A DNA stretch of 64,000 nucleotides from Bradyrhizobium erythrophlei. Lineage in GTDB: Bacteria; Pseudomonadota; Alphaproteobacteria; Rhizobiales; Xanthobacteraceae. Every line of letters begins with the position of its first letter. Position 1 is the first letter of the stretch. The DNA lies in assembly GCF_900129425.1 (NCBI RefSeq), contig NZ_LT670817.1:1860001-1924000 (forward strand), given 5' to 3'. A model generated the notes under the pieces. It saw only the letters and a program-made list of their open reading frames with translations. It was not told the origin of the DNA and searched no databases. Position numbers and translations under genes: made by a program. Shown here piece after piece: positions 16,874-26,596 of this stretch.

Positions 16874-17926
16874 TCAGCCCCCTAGCCAGCGGCACAGGCG
16901 CGGAGGGGTGAGAGCCCTGACCGCCAGCAAGGCCACAATGCTGCCCGAAGCGGTCACGGCATATGTGATCGCGAAATCAGCGGCCGGTCCGAACTGGCGC
17001 AACTGGGCATGATCGCGCAAGGCCATCACGATAAAGATGTGCCAGAGATAGATGAAATAGCTGCCGGAGCCTAAGCTTGCGATCAGCGGCAACTGGATGT
17101 CGCGCGCCAGGAGCAGGACGCAAAGCAGCGCGGCATAGGCAAAAAAAGCCACCGAGTCGTAGTCGGCGGCGTCGCCAAGATCGAACAGCCGCACCGCCGC
17201 GTAGAATATCAGAGCAAGCAGCGTTGCGCCCGATATCAGCGTATGTAGTTCTCGCAGGCTGGAGCGTGTTTTGGAGAGTCCGACCAGCGCCCCCAGCGCC
17301 ATGAAGGAAAACCAGAACGGAATATCTCGCATCCGGACTTCCTCGACCAGGGAATCCGAAAAGCCCAGCCGAAACAACAGCGGGTCGAGATAGCTTCCGG
17401 CCATCAGGCCAAGCGCGATCGAGAGCAGCAGCAAGACAACGAGCCGCCGCTGCGATTGCTCCGTGCCAGTGCCGGAAGCAGAAAACACCAGCCACAGCCC
17501 AATGGTGCAGCCGACATAGACGAAGACGTAGTAATAGACAAACACGTAGGCGAGAACGAACCTGGCCAAAGTCGTGGTGATGCGATGATCCATCGCCGGA
17601 TTGTGCAACGCCATATAGATATAGGCCGCAGCGAACGCGATCGCGTAGGGGATCAGGACTGCCTTCAACCGCCTCGCAAGCGGGACTCGCCCGGTAAGAA
17701 CGGTGAGGTATCCGGAGGCAAACAGGAAAATCGGCACGCATGGCCGCAGCACCGCGTCGGCCAGCGTCTCCCATGAGTTGAGCGGCTGTTGCAACGAATG
17801 GATGCCGATCACCATGAGGATGGCGAACCCGCGCATGGTGTCTATTCCGGCATCGCGGCCTGACGCGGTCGCCCGCGAATCCAGCTCCGATATCGGCCAA
17901 ACCAAATCTCTCGCCGCCAATGTCAT
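16874..17926 (-). CDS. Membrane acyltransferase, acyltransferase-3 family (exopolysaccharide O-acyltransferase)
   Basis: A 350-residue multi-span protein. The N-terminal DTMRGFAILMVIGIHS segment matches the R-x10-H start of the acyltransferase-3 (OafA/ExoZ/GumF) family, and about ten hydrophobic helices follow. It would O-acetylate or succinylate a sugar of the polysaccharide in the membrane. ATG 17926 is chosen; an in-frame TTG at 17959 overlaps the upstream stop and is the alternative. The gene lies between the GT at 17956 and the flippase. Confidence 0.82.
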   Translation of the reverse strand: MTLAARDLVWPISELDSRATASGRDAGIDTMRGFAILMVIGIHSLQQPLNSWETLADAVLRPCVPIFLFASGYLTVLTGRVPLARRLKAVLIPYAIAFAAAYIYMALHNPAMDHRITTTLARFVLAYVFVYYYVFVYVGCTIGLWLVFSASGTGTEQSQRRLVVLLLLSIALGLMAGSYLDPLLFRLGFSDSLVEEVRMRDIPFWFSFMALGALVGLSKTRSSLRELHTLISGATLLALIFYAAVRLFDLGDAADYDSVAFFAYAALLCVLLLARDIQLPLIASLGSGSYFIYLWHIFIVMALRDHAQLRQFGPAADFAITYAVTASGSIVALLAVRALTPPRLCRWLGG

Positions 17927-17955
17927 CCGATGTCGCCCGGCCGAAGTCTGATTAA

Positions 17956-19032
17956 TCAACGCTCAACAAGACGGTTGCGATATGCCGGCCTCGCGGACGC
18001 CTGCCGTCCGGCGAGTTCGGCGATCATACCGATCACGGCGTCGCGGTCGTCGGCCGCCAGCGCGTTCCAGCGCTTCAGGTTTTGCGCCGCGAGTTTCACG
18101 TAGCGGGATCGCCATTGGTAATCCGACAGTATGGCCGCGATCTTCCCCGCGGCGGCAGCCGGGTTGGCCGGGTCGATAAAAATGCCGGAGCCATCAAGCA
18201 CCTCGTGGAAAATGGCGGCATCCGGAGCGATAATGGGAAGGCCGCCATATTGAGCCTCGAGCAGCGGGAGGCCCAGGCCTTCGTCGTGCGACGTGCAGAT
18301 GAAGATGTCCGCCTCATCGAGCAACTGCCGAACATGCGCGCTCGGCTGGTAGCCGTGCAGCGTCACGCCGGGAAAGGCCGCGAGTGTCCGCCAGTCATCA
18401 CCCCAACCCCGCCGCCCAACGATATCCAGTGTCGCGTCCGGGAAACCCTGGGCGCGCAGCGCGCCGGCTATCCGTGCCGCCGCGACGAAGTTCTTTCTTG
18501 GCTCCACGGTTCCAAGCGCCACCAGCCGCAGCGGCTGGGTCTTGCGTTCAGCACGCGCTAGCGAGTCGAGGTCGAAGACGTTGCGGACTGGCGGCCGATA
18601 AAGCGTGATCGCGGCGTCGGGCCGACAATGGGCTGCGAGCTTCTGCCTTGTGTCGCTGGAATTGGCGAGAAAGCGAGGATAGTGATGCAGCGCAAGCCTG
18701 AAAGGCGCAGCCATGTAGAGCCGGGCGCGCCGGTTGAGGTCGGCCGGCCGCGACAGCAGGAAAATGTCGTGGATATAGGGAAGCACACGAGATGCGAACG
18801 GCCGCAGCAATGGACTCGGTGGAAAGCCCGGACACAGCAGGATAGAGGAGGAGGCCGCGAGCCGCATCGGCAGCCCGAGGGTTTGCGTCGTCACCATCTG
18901 GCGGGTGCCCTGTGCGGTGACCGGGACGACGTCGAGCGGCGCCAGCGCCTCCGGCGAAAACAGCTCAAGCGTGATCCGTTCGAGGCCGGTGACGTGACGT
19001 CCGAGATGGGTGTGGTCGACATAGATCGCCAT
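17956..19032 (-). CDS. Glycosyltransferase family 4-like
   Basis: A 358-residue glycosyltransferase. The N-terminal AIYVDHTHLGRHVTGLERIT is the form seen in GT4 enzymes of exopolysaccharide clusters; the C-terminal domain has LVALGTVEPRKNF, VTLHGYQPSAHVRQLLDEADIF and HDEGLGLPLLEAQYGGLPIIA with the E-x7-E motif. ATG 19032 is chosen because GGGAC lies upstream and the family N-terminus starts there; the in-frame start at 19089 would overlap the polymerase gene. Sugar specificity unknown. Confidence 0.86.
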   Translation of the reverse strand: MAIYVDHTHLGRHVTGLERITLELFSPEALAPLDVVPVTAQGTRQMVTTQTLGLPMRLAASSSILLCPGFPPSPLLRPFASRVLPYIHDIFLLSRPADLNRRARLYMAAPFRLALHHYPRFLANSSDTRQKLAAHCRPDAAITLYRPPVRNVFDLDSLARAERKTQPLRLVALGTVEPRKNFVAAARIAGALRAQGFPDATLDIVGRRGWGDDWRTLAAFPGVTLHGYQPSAHVRQLLDEADIFICTSHDEGLGLPLLEAQYGGLPIIAPDAAIFHEVLDGSGIFIDPANPAAAAGKIAAILSDYQWRSRYVKLAAQNLKRWNALAADDRDAVIGMIAELAGRQASARPAYRNRLVER

Positions 19033-19045
19033 GGGTTGTCCCGAT

Positions 19046-20458
19046 CTAGGAGTAGGCTGGAATCGGCCGCCGCCTGCCGCGGGGGTCAAGGCCGGCGGGC
19101 GCAGCGAGGCGCCGCTCGCGCGGCAGCAGCAGGGTGATCAGAAAAATGAACTGCGCGAGCTGGATGCCCTTCGAGGAAAAACTCACCGAGCTCGCCGCGA
19201 CAATGACAATCAGGACGACGATCGCCCAAGCGGCGTTGCTGGCGCGCAGAAGGATTTCCGTAAACAGGCCGATCAATCCGATCGTCAGCAGGATAGTATG
19301 AATAATGCCGAACTGGACGATGCAGGAGATCCAGAAATCCTCGATGCCGTAGTTGAGGCCATATTGGGTCTGAAGCGCGCTTGCGCGCACCGGGTTCGGG
19401 CCCAACACCAGCTCACGCCAGTCGAAGTGCGACAGCAGGTCGAAAGTCGCATAGCGCGCAAGCGTGCTGCCTTTGTCGGATGAAAATCGCAGCAGCATCT
19501 TGTCGAAGATGCCAAGGTCGAACGCGGCGAAGATGCCTGCGGCCACGACGAACAGCAGGCAGATTGCGGCGATCGCCGTTGGAAGCGAGGTGCGCCCGCC
19601 GCGCAGGATCCGGAATATTTCCATAGCGACAAAAAAGCCGATAAGCAGCATTACCGTGACCAGCGCGGTGCGGCCGCCGAATACCATCAACGATGCCAGG
19701 CAGAACGCAATCAGTGGAAGCCGTACGAGAACCGGCGGACAAAGCGCGGGTCGAAGTATGAGGGCAAGGATATAAGCCCCAATGACGCCGGAGGCCGTGA
19801 GCGGGTGACCCAGAAGAGCAGAGGAGCGCCACTCTCCCAGCACAATCACGTCACCGAGCGTCAGCGGAATCAGCCGGTGACCGGAGAAATATTCGTAGTA
19901 GCCAAGAATGACGTTGATCAGAATCGTAAGGTGGATTGCCCACACCAGTGGTTTTCGCTGCGATGGCGAAAGGCGCCAGATCACGAGGCACAGCAAGACA
20001 GGCAGCAGAAAGGTGTCGATGATGAAGGTAAACGGGCGCTCCAGCACCAGCATCTGAACCAGCAGGCAGAGCCAGCAGAACAGGTAGACCAAAACGATCT
20101 TCGCACCGGAAAAAATCCGGTTGATCTCGCCGATCGGGTCGCTGTTGCGAACGAGCAGCAGGCAGAATGCGAGAAAGGTGAAATAGGTAGCCGGATGAAT
20201 CTTCTCGTAGAAATTACCACCCGTTGTCAGATAGTGAATTTTCCACTCGGTCAGCATCGCCGAGGACATCGCGAAGGTGGTTATCACCGCCAGCACCATC
20301 AGACTGGCAATGATCATGTCGATCAATGGCATCGTCTCGACGCGCCTGCTGCGGGGAACGTACGGCGAGCGGAAGCCCGGCGCGGCGGGATAAGCGCCGT
20401 GATACGACGTCCGCGGCGCGCCTGCTCCAGATCCGGCAAAGAGGTCTGGCGGCATCAC
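19046..20458 (-). CDS. O-antigen ligase/polymerase-like membrane protein (Wzy/GumE role)
   Basis: A 470-residue protein with about ten to twelve membrane segments and a central periplasmic region, the plan of Wzy polymerases and of GumE. Sequence conservation in this class is low, so the call rests on topology and on position directly after the autokinase gene, whose stop it overlaps by four bases (ATGA). It would join flipped repeat units into the chain in the periplasm. The first 50 residues are Pro/Arg-rich and cytoplasmic. Confidence 0.75.
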   Translation of the reverse strand: MMPPDLFAGSGAGAPRTSYHGAYPAAPGFRSPYVPRSRRVETMPLIDMIIASLMVLAVITTFAMSSAMLTEWKIHYLTTGGNFYEKIHPATYFTFLAFCLLLVRNSDPIGEINRIFSGAKIVLVYLFCWLCLLVQMLVLERPFTFIIDTFLLPVLLCLVIWRLSPSQRKPLVWAIHLTILINVILGYYEYFSGHRLIPLTLGDVIVLGEWRSSALLGHPLTASGVIGAYILALILRPALCPPVLVRLPLIAFCLASLMVFGGRTALVTVMLLIGFFVAMEIFRILRGGRTSLPTAIAAICLLFVVAAGIFAAFDLGIFDKMLLRFSSDKGSTLARYATFDLLSHFDWRELVLGPNPVRASALQTQYGLNYGIEDFWISCIVQFGIIHTILLTIGLIGLFTEILLRASNAAWAIVVLIVIVAASSVSFSSKGIQLAQFIFLITLLLPRERRLAAPAGLDPRGRRRPIPAYS

Positions 20459-22773
20459 TGCGCCGCCCCGGCGGTTAGTCCGGCGGTGCCGTAAGGTTTG
20501 AGATAGGCCGAACTGCTGTAATAGTCGTAGAAACGCAGCCGGCTCAGATCGACGCGGGTCAAGGCGGTTCCCAGAATCCGGTCATGAACCGGCGACAGCA
20601 GATCCATGGTGTGGGAGAGCACCTCGCCGGGCGTCTGGTCCCAGGCCAATGCCAGAATGATGCGATCGGCCAGTTCGGCCAGCGCGCGGCCATCGACCAG
20701 CGGTACCAGCGGAGGGGAATCAATGATGATCAATTCGTAGCGGTGACGAAAATGATCGAGGACATCGACGATCTGCTCGGAGAACATCAATTCGGTGATG
20801 AGTTCGGCTTGCTTGACGGTCGTCGACGGCAAGATCGAAAGTCCCGTGCTGTGGTCGATGAGGATAGCCTGCTCCGGGGATGCCCGGTTCATCGCAACGT
20901 CCAGCAGGCCGGTGTCGGCGTGCGGGCACAGCGCGTGCGTCAGTTGCGGGTTGCGAAGATCGCCGTCGATCAGAAGGGTACGGATACCCAGCGTCGCCAC
21001 CGATTGCGCGAGATTGACGGCGAGCGTGGTTTTCCCCTCATTTTCGAGCGCGGATGTGACCAGCACCACCTTCACCGGTTGAACGCGCATGGTGCGTTGA
21101 AGCGCAAGCCGAATGGAGCGTATCGCCTCCGCGAAAAACGTACCGGGTGCATCGAGCGCGTAGCGCATCAGGGGCGGCTGCAGCGCCGGCGGCAACAGTT
21201 TCACGGTTTTCGGATCGTAACGGCTGAGTTCTTGGCGTCCGCGTTTTGCGAGCTTGGCGAGTTCACCCGCGGCGATCAGCGGAATCGCGGCAAGCGCTGG
21301 CACGCCGGATAGCTGTTCGGCTTGCTCGAGCGTCTTCACCCGCTGATCCAGATAGTCGACGAGAAATGCGAGGACGAATCCGACACCCACGCCGAGCGTC
21401 AGCGCGAGACCCACGACCAGCCAGGTTTTGGGCCAGGACGGCGCGATCGGTATGCTGGCCTTTGTGACCACGTGCGAGTCCGGCATCTCAAGGCTCTCTT
21501 GGGCCGTGGTTTCCTTGTAGCGGGCGAGATAGGATTCATAGAGCGTGCGGTTGGCCTCGGCTTCTCGCTGCAGTTCGCGCAGGCGCACTTGCGCTTGACC
21601 TGAGGAGCTTGAAACTCCCTGCAGCTGGTCGAAGCTCTGCTGCAGCGATGCTTCGCGCGATCGCGCGACATCGTAATCGTGCCCTGCGCTTTGCAGGATG
21701 CGCTTAATTTCCTCATTGATGAGGCGCTGGGTGTCCCGCAGTTGAGCGTGCACATTGGCGACAAGAGGATGGCGCGGTCCGTATTTGCTCGATAGATCCG
21801 CTTCATTCTTCGCGATATCGGCATACTGCGCGCGCAACTTGCTGATGATATCCGACGAAATCGCCGCACTGAACCCGCCCTGGTCGCTGCCGGATTTGCT
21901 CAATTGCTGAGCCTGGTCGTACTTGGCGCGCGCCTCGGCGGTCTGGACGCGGGCGGCGATAAGCTGATTGTTGAGGTCGGTGATCTGCTGATCATTGACC
22001 GTCACGCCCTGCGACACGGTCAGATTGTTGGCGGAGCGAAAATCCTCGACCGCCTTTTCCGACGTGACCACCCGCGACTTCAGCCCGTCGATTTGCCCAT
22101 TGAGCCAGTCGGCGGCTATACGCGTGGCGTCATACTTGGCGCGGACCTGTTCTTCGAAATAGGCCTCGGCGACGGCATTCGCGATCTCCGCGGCCTTTCG
22201 CGGCGATTCCGAGCTGACATTGATATCGACAAGGAAAGTGGTGCCCTGACGGGTTACCTTCATCCGCTTCTGCAGGATGTCTACCGACCTGGCCTTGGCG
22301 GCGTCTTCCGGGCTCGCACCGGCAACCGGACCGTTGCTGCTGAACAATCGCTTGATTGGGTCGAGCAGGCCCGGTGTCGGCACGAATTCCGGATCGTCGG
22401 TCAGCTTCAGCTTTTCCACCACGCGCTGCAGGATGGCAATCGACTGGATCAGCAGCGCCTCGCTTTCGATGGTGGCGTCGTCGGTTCCGAAATTCGACAT
22501 CGAGATCGCCGACTGGTTCGATTCGATGGCGCTGGCGCGACGCGGATCGACCAGGACCGTGGAGGTCGCCGTATATAATGTCGTTGCGGACAGGATGTAG
22601 ATCAGCGCCAGAGCGATCAGGCAAAGCGGCGGCGCTGCCACCGTTTTCCAGCGGCGGCGCAGGATTCGCGACATCTCGCGCAGATCCACAGTCGGCAGCG
22701 GCGATCTCTCGATCGCAGTCGCGGTCGACTCCTCTGGCTGGGAATGCGGTTGGTCAAAACTGCGCTGTAACAT
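20455..22773 (-). CDS. Polysaccharide co-polymerase / tyrosine autokinase (Wzc/ExoP/GumC type)
   Basis: A 772-residue bitopic inner-membrane protein. A Wzz domain with the first membrane segment (about residues 48-70) is followed by a long periplasmic coiled-coil region, a second membrane segment near 450-470, and a BY-kinase domain. Walker A is SALENEGKTT with Lys581; Walker A' is LLIDGDLRNPQ; Walker B is LIIIDSPPL. The C-terminal tail has Tyr749, 751, 752, 757 and 761 as autophosphorylation sites. It controls chain length and links the polymerase to the export channel. It overlaps the outer-membrane barrel gene by 20 nt and the polymerase gene by four. Kinase and chain-length domains are in one protein, as in Proteobacteria. 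Confidence 0.92.
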   Translation of the reverse strand: MLQRSFDQPHSQPEESTATAIERSPLPTVDLREMSRILRRRWKTVAAPPLCLIALALIYILSATTLYTATSTVLVDPRRASAIESNQSAISMSNFGTDDATIESEALLIQSIAILQRVVEKLKLTDDPEFVPTPGLLDPIKRLFSSNGPVAGASPEDAAKARSVDILQKRMKVTRQGTTFLVDINVSSESPRKAAEIANAVAEAYFEEQVRAKYDATRIAADWLNGQIDGLKSRVVTSEKAVEDFRSANNLTVSQGVTVNDQQITDLNNQLIAARVQTAEARAKYDQAQQLSKSGSDQGGFSAAISSDIISKLRAQYADIAKNEADLSSKYGPRHPLVANVHAQLRDTQRLINEEIKRILQSAGHDYDVARSREASLQQSFDQLQGVSSSSGQAQVRLRELQREAEANRTLYESYLARYKETTAQESLEMPDSHVVTKASIPIAPSWPKTWLVVGLALTLGVGVGFVLAFLVDYLDQRVKTLEQAEQLSGVPALAAIPLIAAGELAKLAKRGRQELSRYDPKTVKLLPPALQPPLMRYALDAPGTFFAEAIRSIRLALQRTMRVQPVKVVLVTSALENEGKTTLAVNLAQSVATLGIRTLLIDGDLRNPQLTHALCPHADTGLLDVAMNRASPEQAILIDHSTGLSILPSTTVKQAELITELMFSEQIVDVLDHFRHRYELIIIDSPPLVPLVDGRALAELADRIILALAWDQTPGEVLSHTMDLLSPVHDRILGTALTRVDLSRLRFYDYYSSSAYLKPYGTAGLTAGAAQ

Positions 22774-24181
22774 TGATTCCTACCTGATCTTTGTCGTAGC
22801 TGAAGGCGGGAATATCGCTGTTGCGGGAAGTGTATCGATAAAAGAGCGAAATGGCGCCGAAGCGATTGAGTAAATACTTGATAGTGGCATCGGTAGTGAC
22901 GACGTGGTCCTCGCGCAGCTGCCCGAAGAACTGGTCGTTTTCGTATCCGCCGTCGAGCGACACAATGATATTGCGGCGCAGCTCGTAATCGATTCCGAGT
23001 TGTACGGCGTCAGCGAGTACGCCGACGGAACTTGTGTCGGCGGTTTCCGTAACGAGCTGTTCGGCGCTGAAGTGAACATCGAGCAGGCGCGTCGGGCGCC
23101 AAGTCAGTTTGGCGCGATAGGAGGGACCCTCGATAGTACCGATCGTCGGGTCATCGAACCGCTGCTGCACATAACCGGCGCCGAACTCGCCGCTGATCAG
23201 GTTGGTCAGTTGGACCGTGATGCCCGACAGCGCCCGATAGCCCTGCGAATCCAGCGGCTGGCCGGGGAGACCGCGGATATCGCGTTCATTGCCTTCGGCC
23301 GAACTGAACCAGCCCAGCGTCTGTGAAAATGCATAGTCGATCCGGCCATGAAGGGAATAAATCTGCCCGTCGCGGCTGCTTTCATCGATCACGGCGCCGT
23401 CCTGCGCCCGCGTCGTTCCATACTGGTAGGAATCGGTACGAATGCCGATCGACGCTGTCAGCCGATTGAATTCCTTGCGAAGGCTGATATCGCCCGAGAA
23501 GAGATCATACGGCGTCGGCTGCACGGCGTTGGAAGGTGAACTGAGCGTGCCGACGCCCTCATTCAAATGAGCGATCTGAAAATTGGTCAGAACGGCAAGA
23601 TCATGGGCGATGTCGAACCAGGCGTTGCCCTTGAGGCTGGCATTGGTCTGATCGAGGCCGGGATTCTGATTATAGACCGTTGACTGCGCGTCCAGCCTGA
23701 GATCGATGCCGTGCTGGTCCCACAGCGTATTGGCGCGCAATGAGGGTTCGAACACCGCTGCGATGTCCGAGCGCTTGTTGGTGTTGGAGGAAAACACGTT
23801 GCTGTCATAGAAGCCGCCGGAAATCAGCGCCGGGCTGAACATCCATGAACCGGCGCGGATGCCGACCGGCTCGTAACCGGGTTGTTGTCGATCCTTGACC
23901 GGCGTGTCCTCGGGTGCGACCTCATCGCGGCTATCCGGATCTGTCAGGTTCGGCTGTGGGGACGATTCGAATATCCGTTGCGCGTTCCATGGTGGCGCAA
24001 CTTCCTCAGGGGTCGTCGGGATCACCTGTGCATTCGCCGGTGACGCCAGACCGAGCACAATCGCGGCCGCCGGTGCAGGCGCGATCTTGAGACCGCGTCG
24101 GCGAAGCGAGGTTGCCGCCCGAGACGTTCCGCGCCGCTCCTCGTTCGCGTCCAGCCGCGAAAATGCAGATCCACATTCCAT
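22754..24181 (-). CDS. Outer-membrane beta-barrel protein of the exopolysaccharide cluster
   Basis: A 475-residue protein. After a basic, unusually long leader a hydrophobic segment (APAAAIVLGLASPANA) ends at a signal-peptidase-like A-x-A site. The rest is rich in alternating-hydrophobic beta strands with aromatic girdles and ends in VGINVTAQF, with a C-terminal Phe as in BAM-inserted barrels. It matches the outer-membrane barrel family (BBP2-like) often found next to wza/wzc genes. ATG 24181 is chosen; 24259 is a possible longer start. It may assist export or anchor the polysaccharide. Role inferred from context. Confidence 0.78.
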   Translation of the reverse strand: MECGSAFSRLDANEERRGTSRAATSLRRRGLKIAPAPAAAIVLGLASPANAQVIPTTPEEVAPPWNAQRIFESSPQPNLTDPDSRDEVAPEDTPVKDRQQPGYEPVGIRAGSWMFSPALISGGFYDSNVFSSNTNKRSDIAAVFEPSLRANTLWDQHGIDLRLDAQSTVYNQNPGLDQTNASLKGNAWFDIAHDLAVLTNFQIAHLNEGVGTLSSPSNAVQPTPYDLFSGDISLRKEFNRLTASIGIRTDSYQYGTTRAQDGAVIDESSRDGQIYSLHGRIDYAFSQTLGWFSSAEGNERDIRGLPGQPLDSQGYRALSGITVQLTNLISGEFGAGYVQQRFDDPTIGTIEGPSYRAKLTWRPTRLLDVHFSAEQLVTETADTSSVGVLADAVQLGIDYELRRNIIVSLDGGYENDQFFGQLREDHVVTTDATIKYLLNRFGAISLFYRYTSRNSDIPAFSYDKDQVGINVTAQF

Positions 24182-24505
24182 CACTTGTCCTTTGTGGGAA
24201 ACGACCGTCACAGGTACGGTTAAACCGTGTCGATGATCTATCGCTGCCCAAAAGAACATCGTGAGCCGCTCACGAAGCCGTCAGCCTCGCAGTGGTCCAC
24301 ATCGTCACCAGCAATCACCACAGACTTACGCCCCTCGGATCGAAAGACCTCTTCGATGATTGCAACGTGAGTAACGTGAAAAAGTTTTCCGCGTCGCAAA
24401 AGAATTCGCACTGCAAAGAGACGACACTATGGCAACACCTCGTCTCTCACGTCGCGTCGAGTCAGGCGCGCAACGTTCTCAAAGCAGAACCATGTCGAAG
24501 CGACG
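24182..24505. other. Intergenic between wza-like and beta-barrel genes
   Basis: A 324-nt gap inside the otherwise compact - strand series. It likely holds the leader of the barrel gene, but I see no clear promoter, terminator or conserved RNA fold in it. Confidence 0.4.
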
Positions 24506-25093
24506 CTAGAAGTAACGCTCTGGAATGCGGATATTGTCGCCGGGAAAAACCGGAACCGGTGCGTCGAGAGCATAGACTTCTTCAGCGTTGGCTCCCGAAC
24601 GGCGCAGATAGACTTTATTTTCGTTGGCGCGATAGGTGAATCCGCCGGCGCTGGCGACCGCGTCCATCACGGTAAGGCCCAGGCGATAAGGGTATTCGCC
24701 ACCCTTTTTCACTTCACCCAGAATATAATAAGGCCTGTAGAGCGCGACCTCGACGTTCACACGGGGATCGCGCACGATTCCCTTCGCCAATGTCGACGCG
24801 ATCGCCCGCTCCAGCTGTTTCGTTGTCAGGCCCGCGGCTCCGATATGTCCTGCGAGGGGAATCGAAACCTGGCCATTGCTGTCGATTTCGTATTCTCCGG
24901 CGATATCGGGCTCGCCGTAAACCTTCAATCGAATTCTGTCATTGGGGCCAAGCACGTAAGTGGCGGCCGCCGACGCGGCCGAAGGAGGTTGCGCCTGTGC
25001 CAGGGCATTGGCCGGCAGAGTGGCGATGGCGCCGGACAGCGACAAGATAAAAAGAAATGATAGACCTGTGACGCAGATCAATCGTTGCAGCAT
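24506..25093 (-). CDS. Polysaccharide export protein (Wza/GumB/ExoF type)
   Basis: A 195-residue periplasmic/outer-membrane protein with a Sec signal peptide (residues 1 to about 33, ending NALAQA). A Poly_export domain follows (YVLGPNDRIRLKVYGEPDIAG and VSIPLAGHIGAAGLT), then one SLBB-like domain (YILGEVKKGGEYPY, LTVMDAVASAGGFTYRA). It is shorter than E. coli Wza (about 380) and has no lipobox, like GumB-class and rhizobial ExoF-class proteins. ATG 25093 follows GGGGTGCC; an in-frame start at 25108 is less likely. It is the first gene of the - strand polysaccharide series. Confidence 0.88.
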   Translation of the reverse strand: MLQRLICVTGLSFLFILSLSGAIATLPANALAQAQPPSAASAAATYVLGPNDRIRLKVYGEPDIAGEYEIDSNGQVSIPLAGHIGAAGLTTKQLERAIASTLAKGIVRDPRVNVEVALYRPYYILGEVKKGGEYPYRLGLTVMDAVASAGGFTYRANENKVYLRRSGANAEEVYALDAPVPVFPGDNIRIPERYF

Positions 25094-25131
25094 AACGGCA
25101 CCCCACAAAATGCTTGTGACTCATGCTGATG

Positions 25132-25180
25132 ATAGTCGAGCAAAGAAGGCAAAAAAATGTGACGGGGATTTCTCGACTAT
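25132..25180. promoter_or_regulatory. Inverted ATAGTCGA boxes upstream of the export gene
   Basis: ATAGTCGA (25132-25139) and its exact complement TCGACTAT (25173-25180) are separated by 33 nt. They lie 39-87 nt before the ATG of the export protein gene, in the expected promoter zone. The arrangement fits two half-sites for a dimeric regulator or a looped operator. No assignment to a known regulator is possible. Confidence 0.35.
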
Positions 25181-25222
25181 AGTAGTGGCGAGTTCCGTAC
25201 GCATCGTCCTGCGTAAACAATT

Positions 25223-25954
25223 TCACAAAACCAGAATCGTCGTGCCCTCGATGGCGATGCAGGTCAGAATTCCCGTGCGCCACGCGCCGGTGTCGATGTT
25301 GATTCGATTATGCCTGATATCGGGATGCGGCACCGACGTATGGCCGTGAACGACAAGCTTCCCGTGGTCCCGCGCCGAGTTGAGGAACTCGTGGCGGATC
25401 CAGAGCAAGTCGTTGAGATCCTGCCGCTCGATCGGAACGGCTGGGCGAATACCGGCATGTACGAACAGGAAATCTCCGCAGCAAAAACTGGTGCGGAGAC
25501 ATTGCAGCAGCAGTTCGTGCGCGCGCGGAAAGGCATCCCAAAAACGGCGGTGCAGTTCGGTTTCGATCATCCCCGGGCGCGGCTGAACGCCGTAGGATGC
25601 AAGGGTTTGCATGCCGCCGACCTGAAGCCAGGGACGGAGACAGGCCGGATCGCGAAGGAAGTCTTCCATCAAGCTCTCGTGGTTGCCACGCAGGCAAACG
25701 GCGCGATTTTCGACCAGCCGGACCGCCAGCATATCGATCACGGTCTTCGAATCCGGGCCGCGATCGATGTAATCGCCCAAATAAACCTCAATCGCATGCG
25801 AGATCGGCCTGCGCTGCAGGTCATCATCAATGCGTGCAAGGGTTTCAGCCAGCAGGTCGGCGCGGCCGTGGATATCGCCGATCGCGTAGATGCGAACGTC
25901 AGGCGGTGTCGACGCGGCAATGGCTAGCGAATTGGCGGCGGGTGGTGTTCGCAT
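25223..25954 (-). CDS. Serine/threonine protein phosphatase (PPP family metallophosphoesterase)
   Basis: A 243-residue phosphatase with the three PPP metal-binding motifs in order: IGDIHGRADLL, YLGDYIDRGPDS and LRGNHESLMEDF, plus a later VHAGIRP and VHGHT carrying the remaining histidine ligands. Size and motifs match bacterial PrpA/PrpB-like and ApaH-like enzymes. It is the - strand gene upstream of the export protein, so it could dephosphorylate a protein of the polysaccharide system; that is inference. No membrane segment or signal is seen. Confidence 0.88.
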   Translation of the reverse strand: MRTPPAANSLAIAASTPPDVRIYAIGDIHGRADLLAETLARIDDDLQRRPISHAIEVYLGDYIDRGPDSKTVIDMLAVRLVENRAVCLRGNHESLMEDFLRDPACLRPWLQVGGMQTLASYGVQPRPGMIETELHRRFWDAFPRAHELLLQCLRTSFCCGDFLFVHAGIRPAVPIERQDLNDLLWIRHEFLNSARDHGKLVVHGHTSVPHPDIRHNRINIDTGAWRTGILTCIAIEGTTILVL

Positions 25955-26036
25955 CGTCCGCCGAAGCGATCATGGAACGGCCTCGCGGTCAAATCAAACC
26001 GGAACATGGCGCCTCGGCAGGCAAGCACGATTCGTT

Positions 26037-26249
26037 TTAGAAAAAGATCAGCCCGATCAGTGCAATGATCGCGATCCAGGCGATCGCGTTCGCGATGATA
26101 ATGCGGTTCCTGAGTCTGCGGTCGGCCGGATCGCGCTGTTCAGGCGCGCACCCGTCCGCACGTTCGGCGACCATCGATGCCTCCCTGGAAAACATTTCCG
26201 AGGCAAGCGACTCGTTAGCTGCAGCCGTTTCGGCCTTTCTCGCAGTCAT
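26037..26249 (-). CDS. Small tail-anchored membrane protein (hypothetical)
   Basis: A 70-residue frame with a hydrophilic, charged N-terminus and a single C-terminal membrane segment (IIIANAIAWIAIIALIGLIFF) ending the protein, as in tail-anchored peptides. The ribosome-binding site before ATG 26249 is weak. It could be a real small gene of the polysaccharide region or chance; the well-formed helix after a positive stretch (RRLRNR) favours a real product. Confidence 0.4.
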   Translation of the reverse strand: MTARKAETAAANESLASEMFSREASMVAERADGCAPEQRDPADRRLRNRIIIANAIAWIAIIALIGLIFF

Positions 26250-26596
26250 TTGCGAACCCGTGCTGCGTTAACCTCCGGCAGACTACGAGACGTCATTTAG
26301 CTTCAGTGAAGCAAGATTGTTCAAAACCATGCGCGTCGGGGATCATTGCATCATTGTGATGCTGCGCCTGTTCGAATCGAAAATCGAATCTTATTCGCGC
26401 GGGGTTCCCCGAGTTGCGATTATGCATGGCAGCACCGAGACATACGCGGCGCAACATGCGAGCAATCCTTACCTAAGCGCCTGCGGCTAAAAATGATTTT
26501 CCGCGTCGCACGAATAGTTCATCGCTGCGCCTGCGAGTCCGCGCGCGATGTTTCCGTTTTGCTGCCCCATTTCGTTCAAAGAAATAGGAAAGTTTC

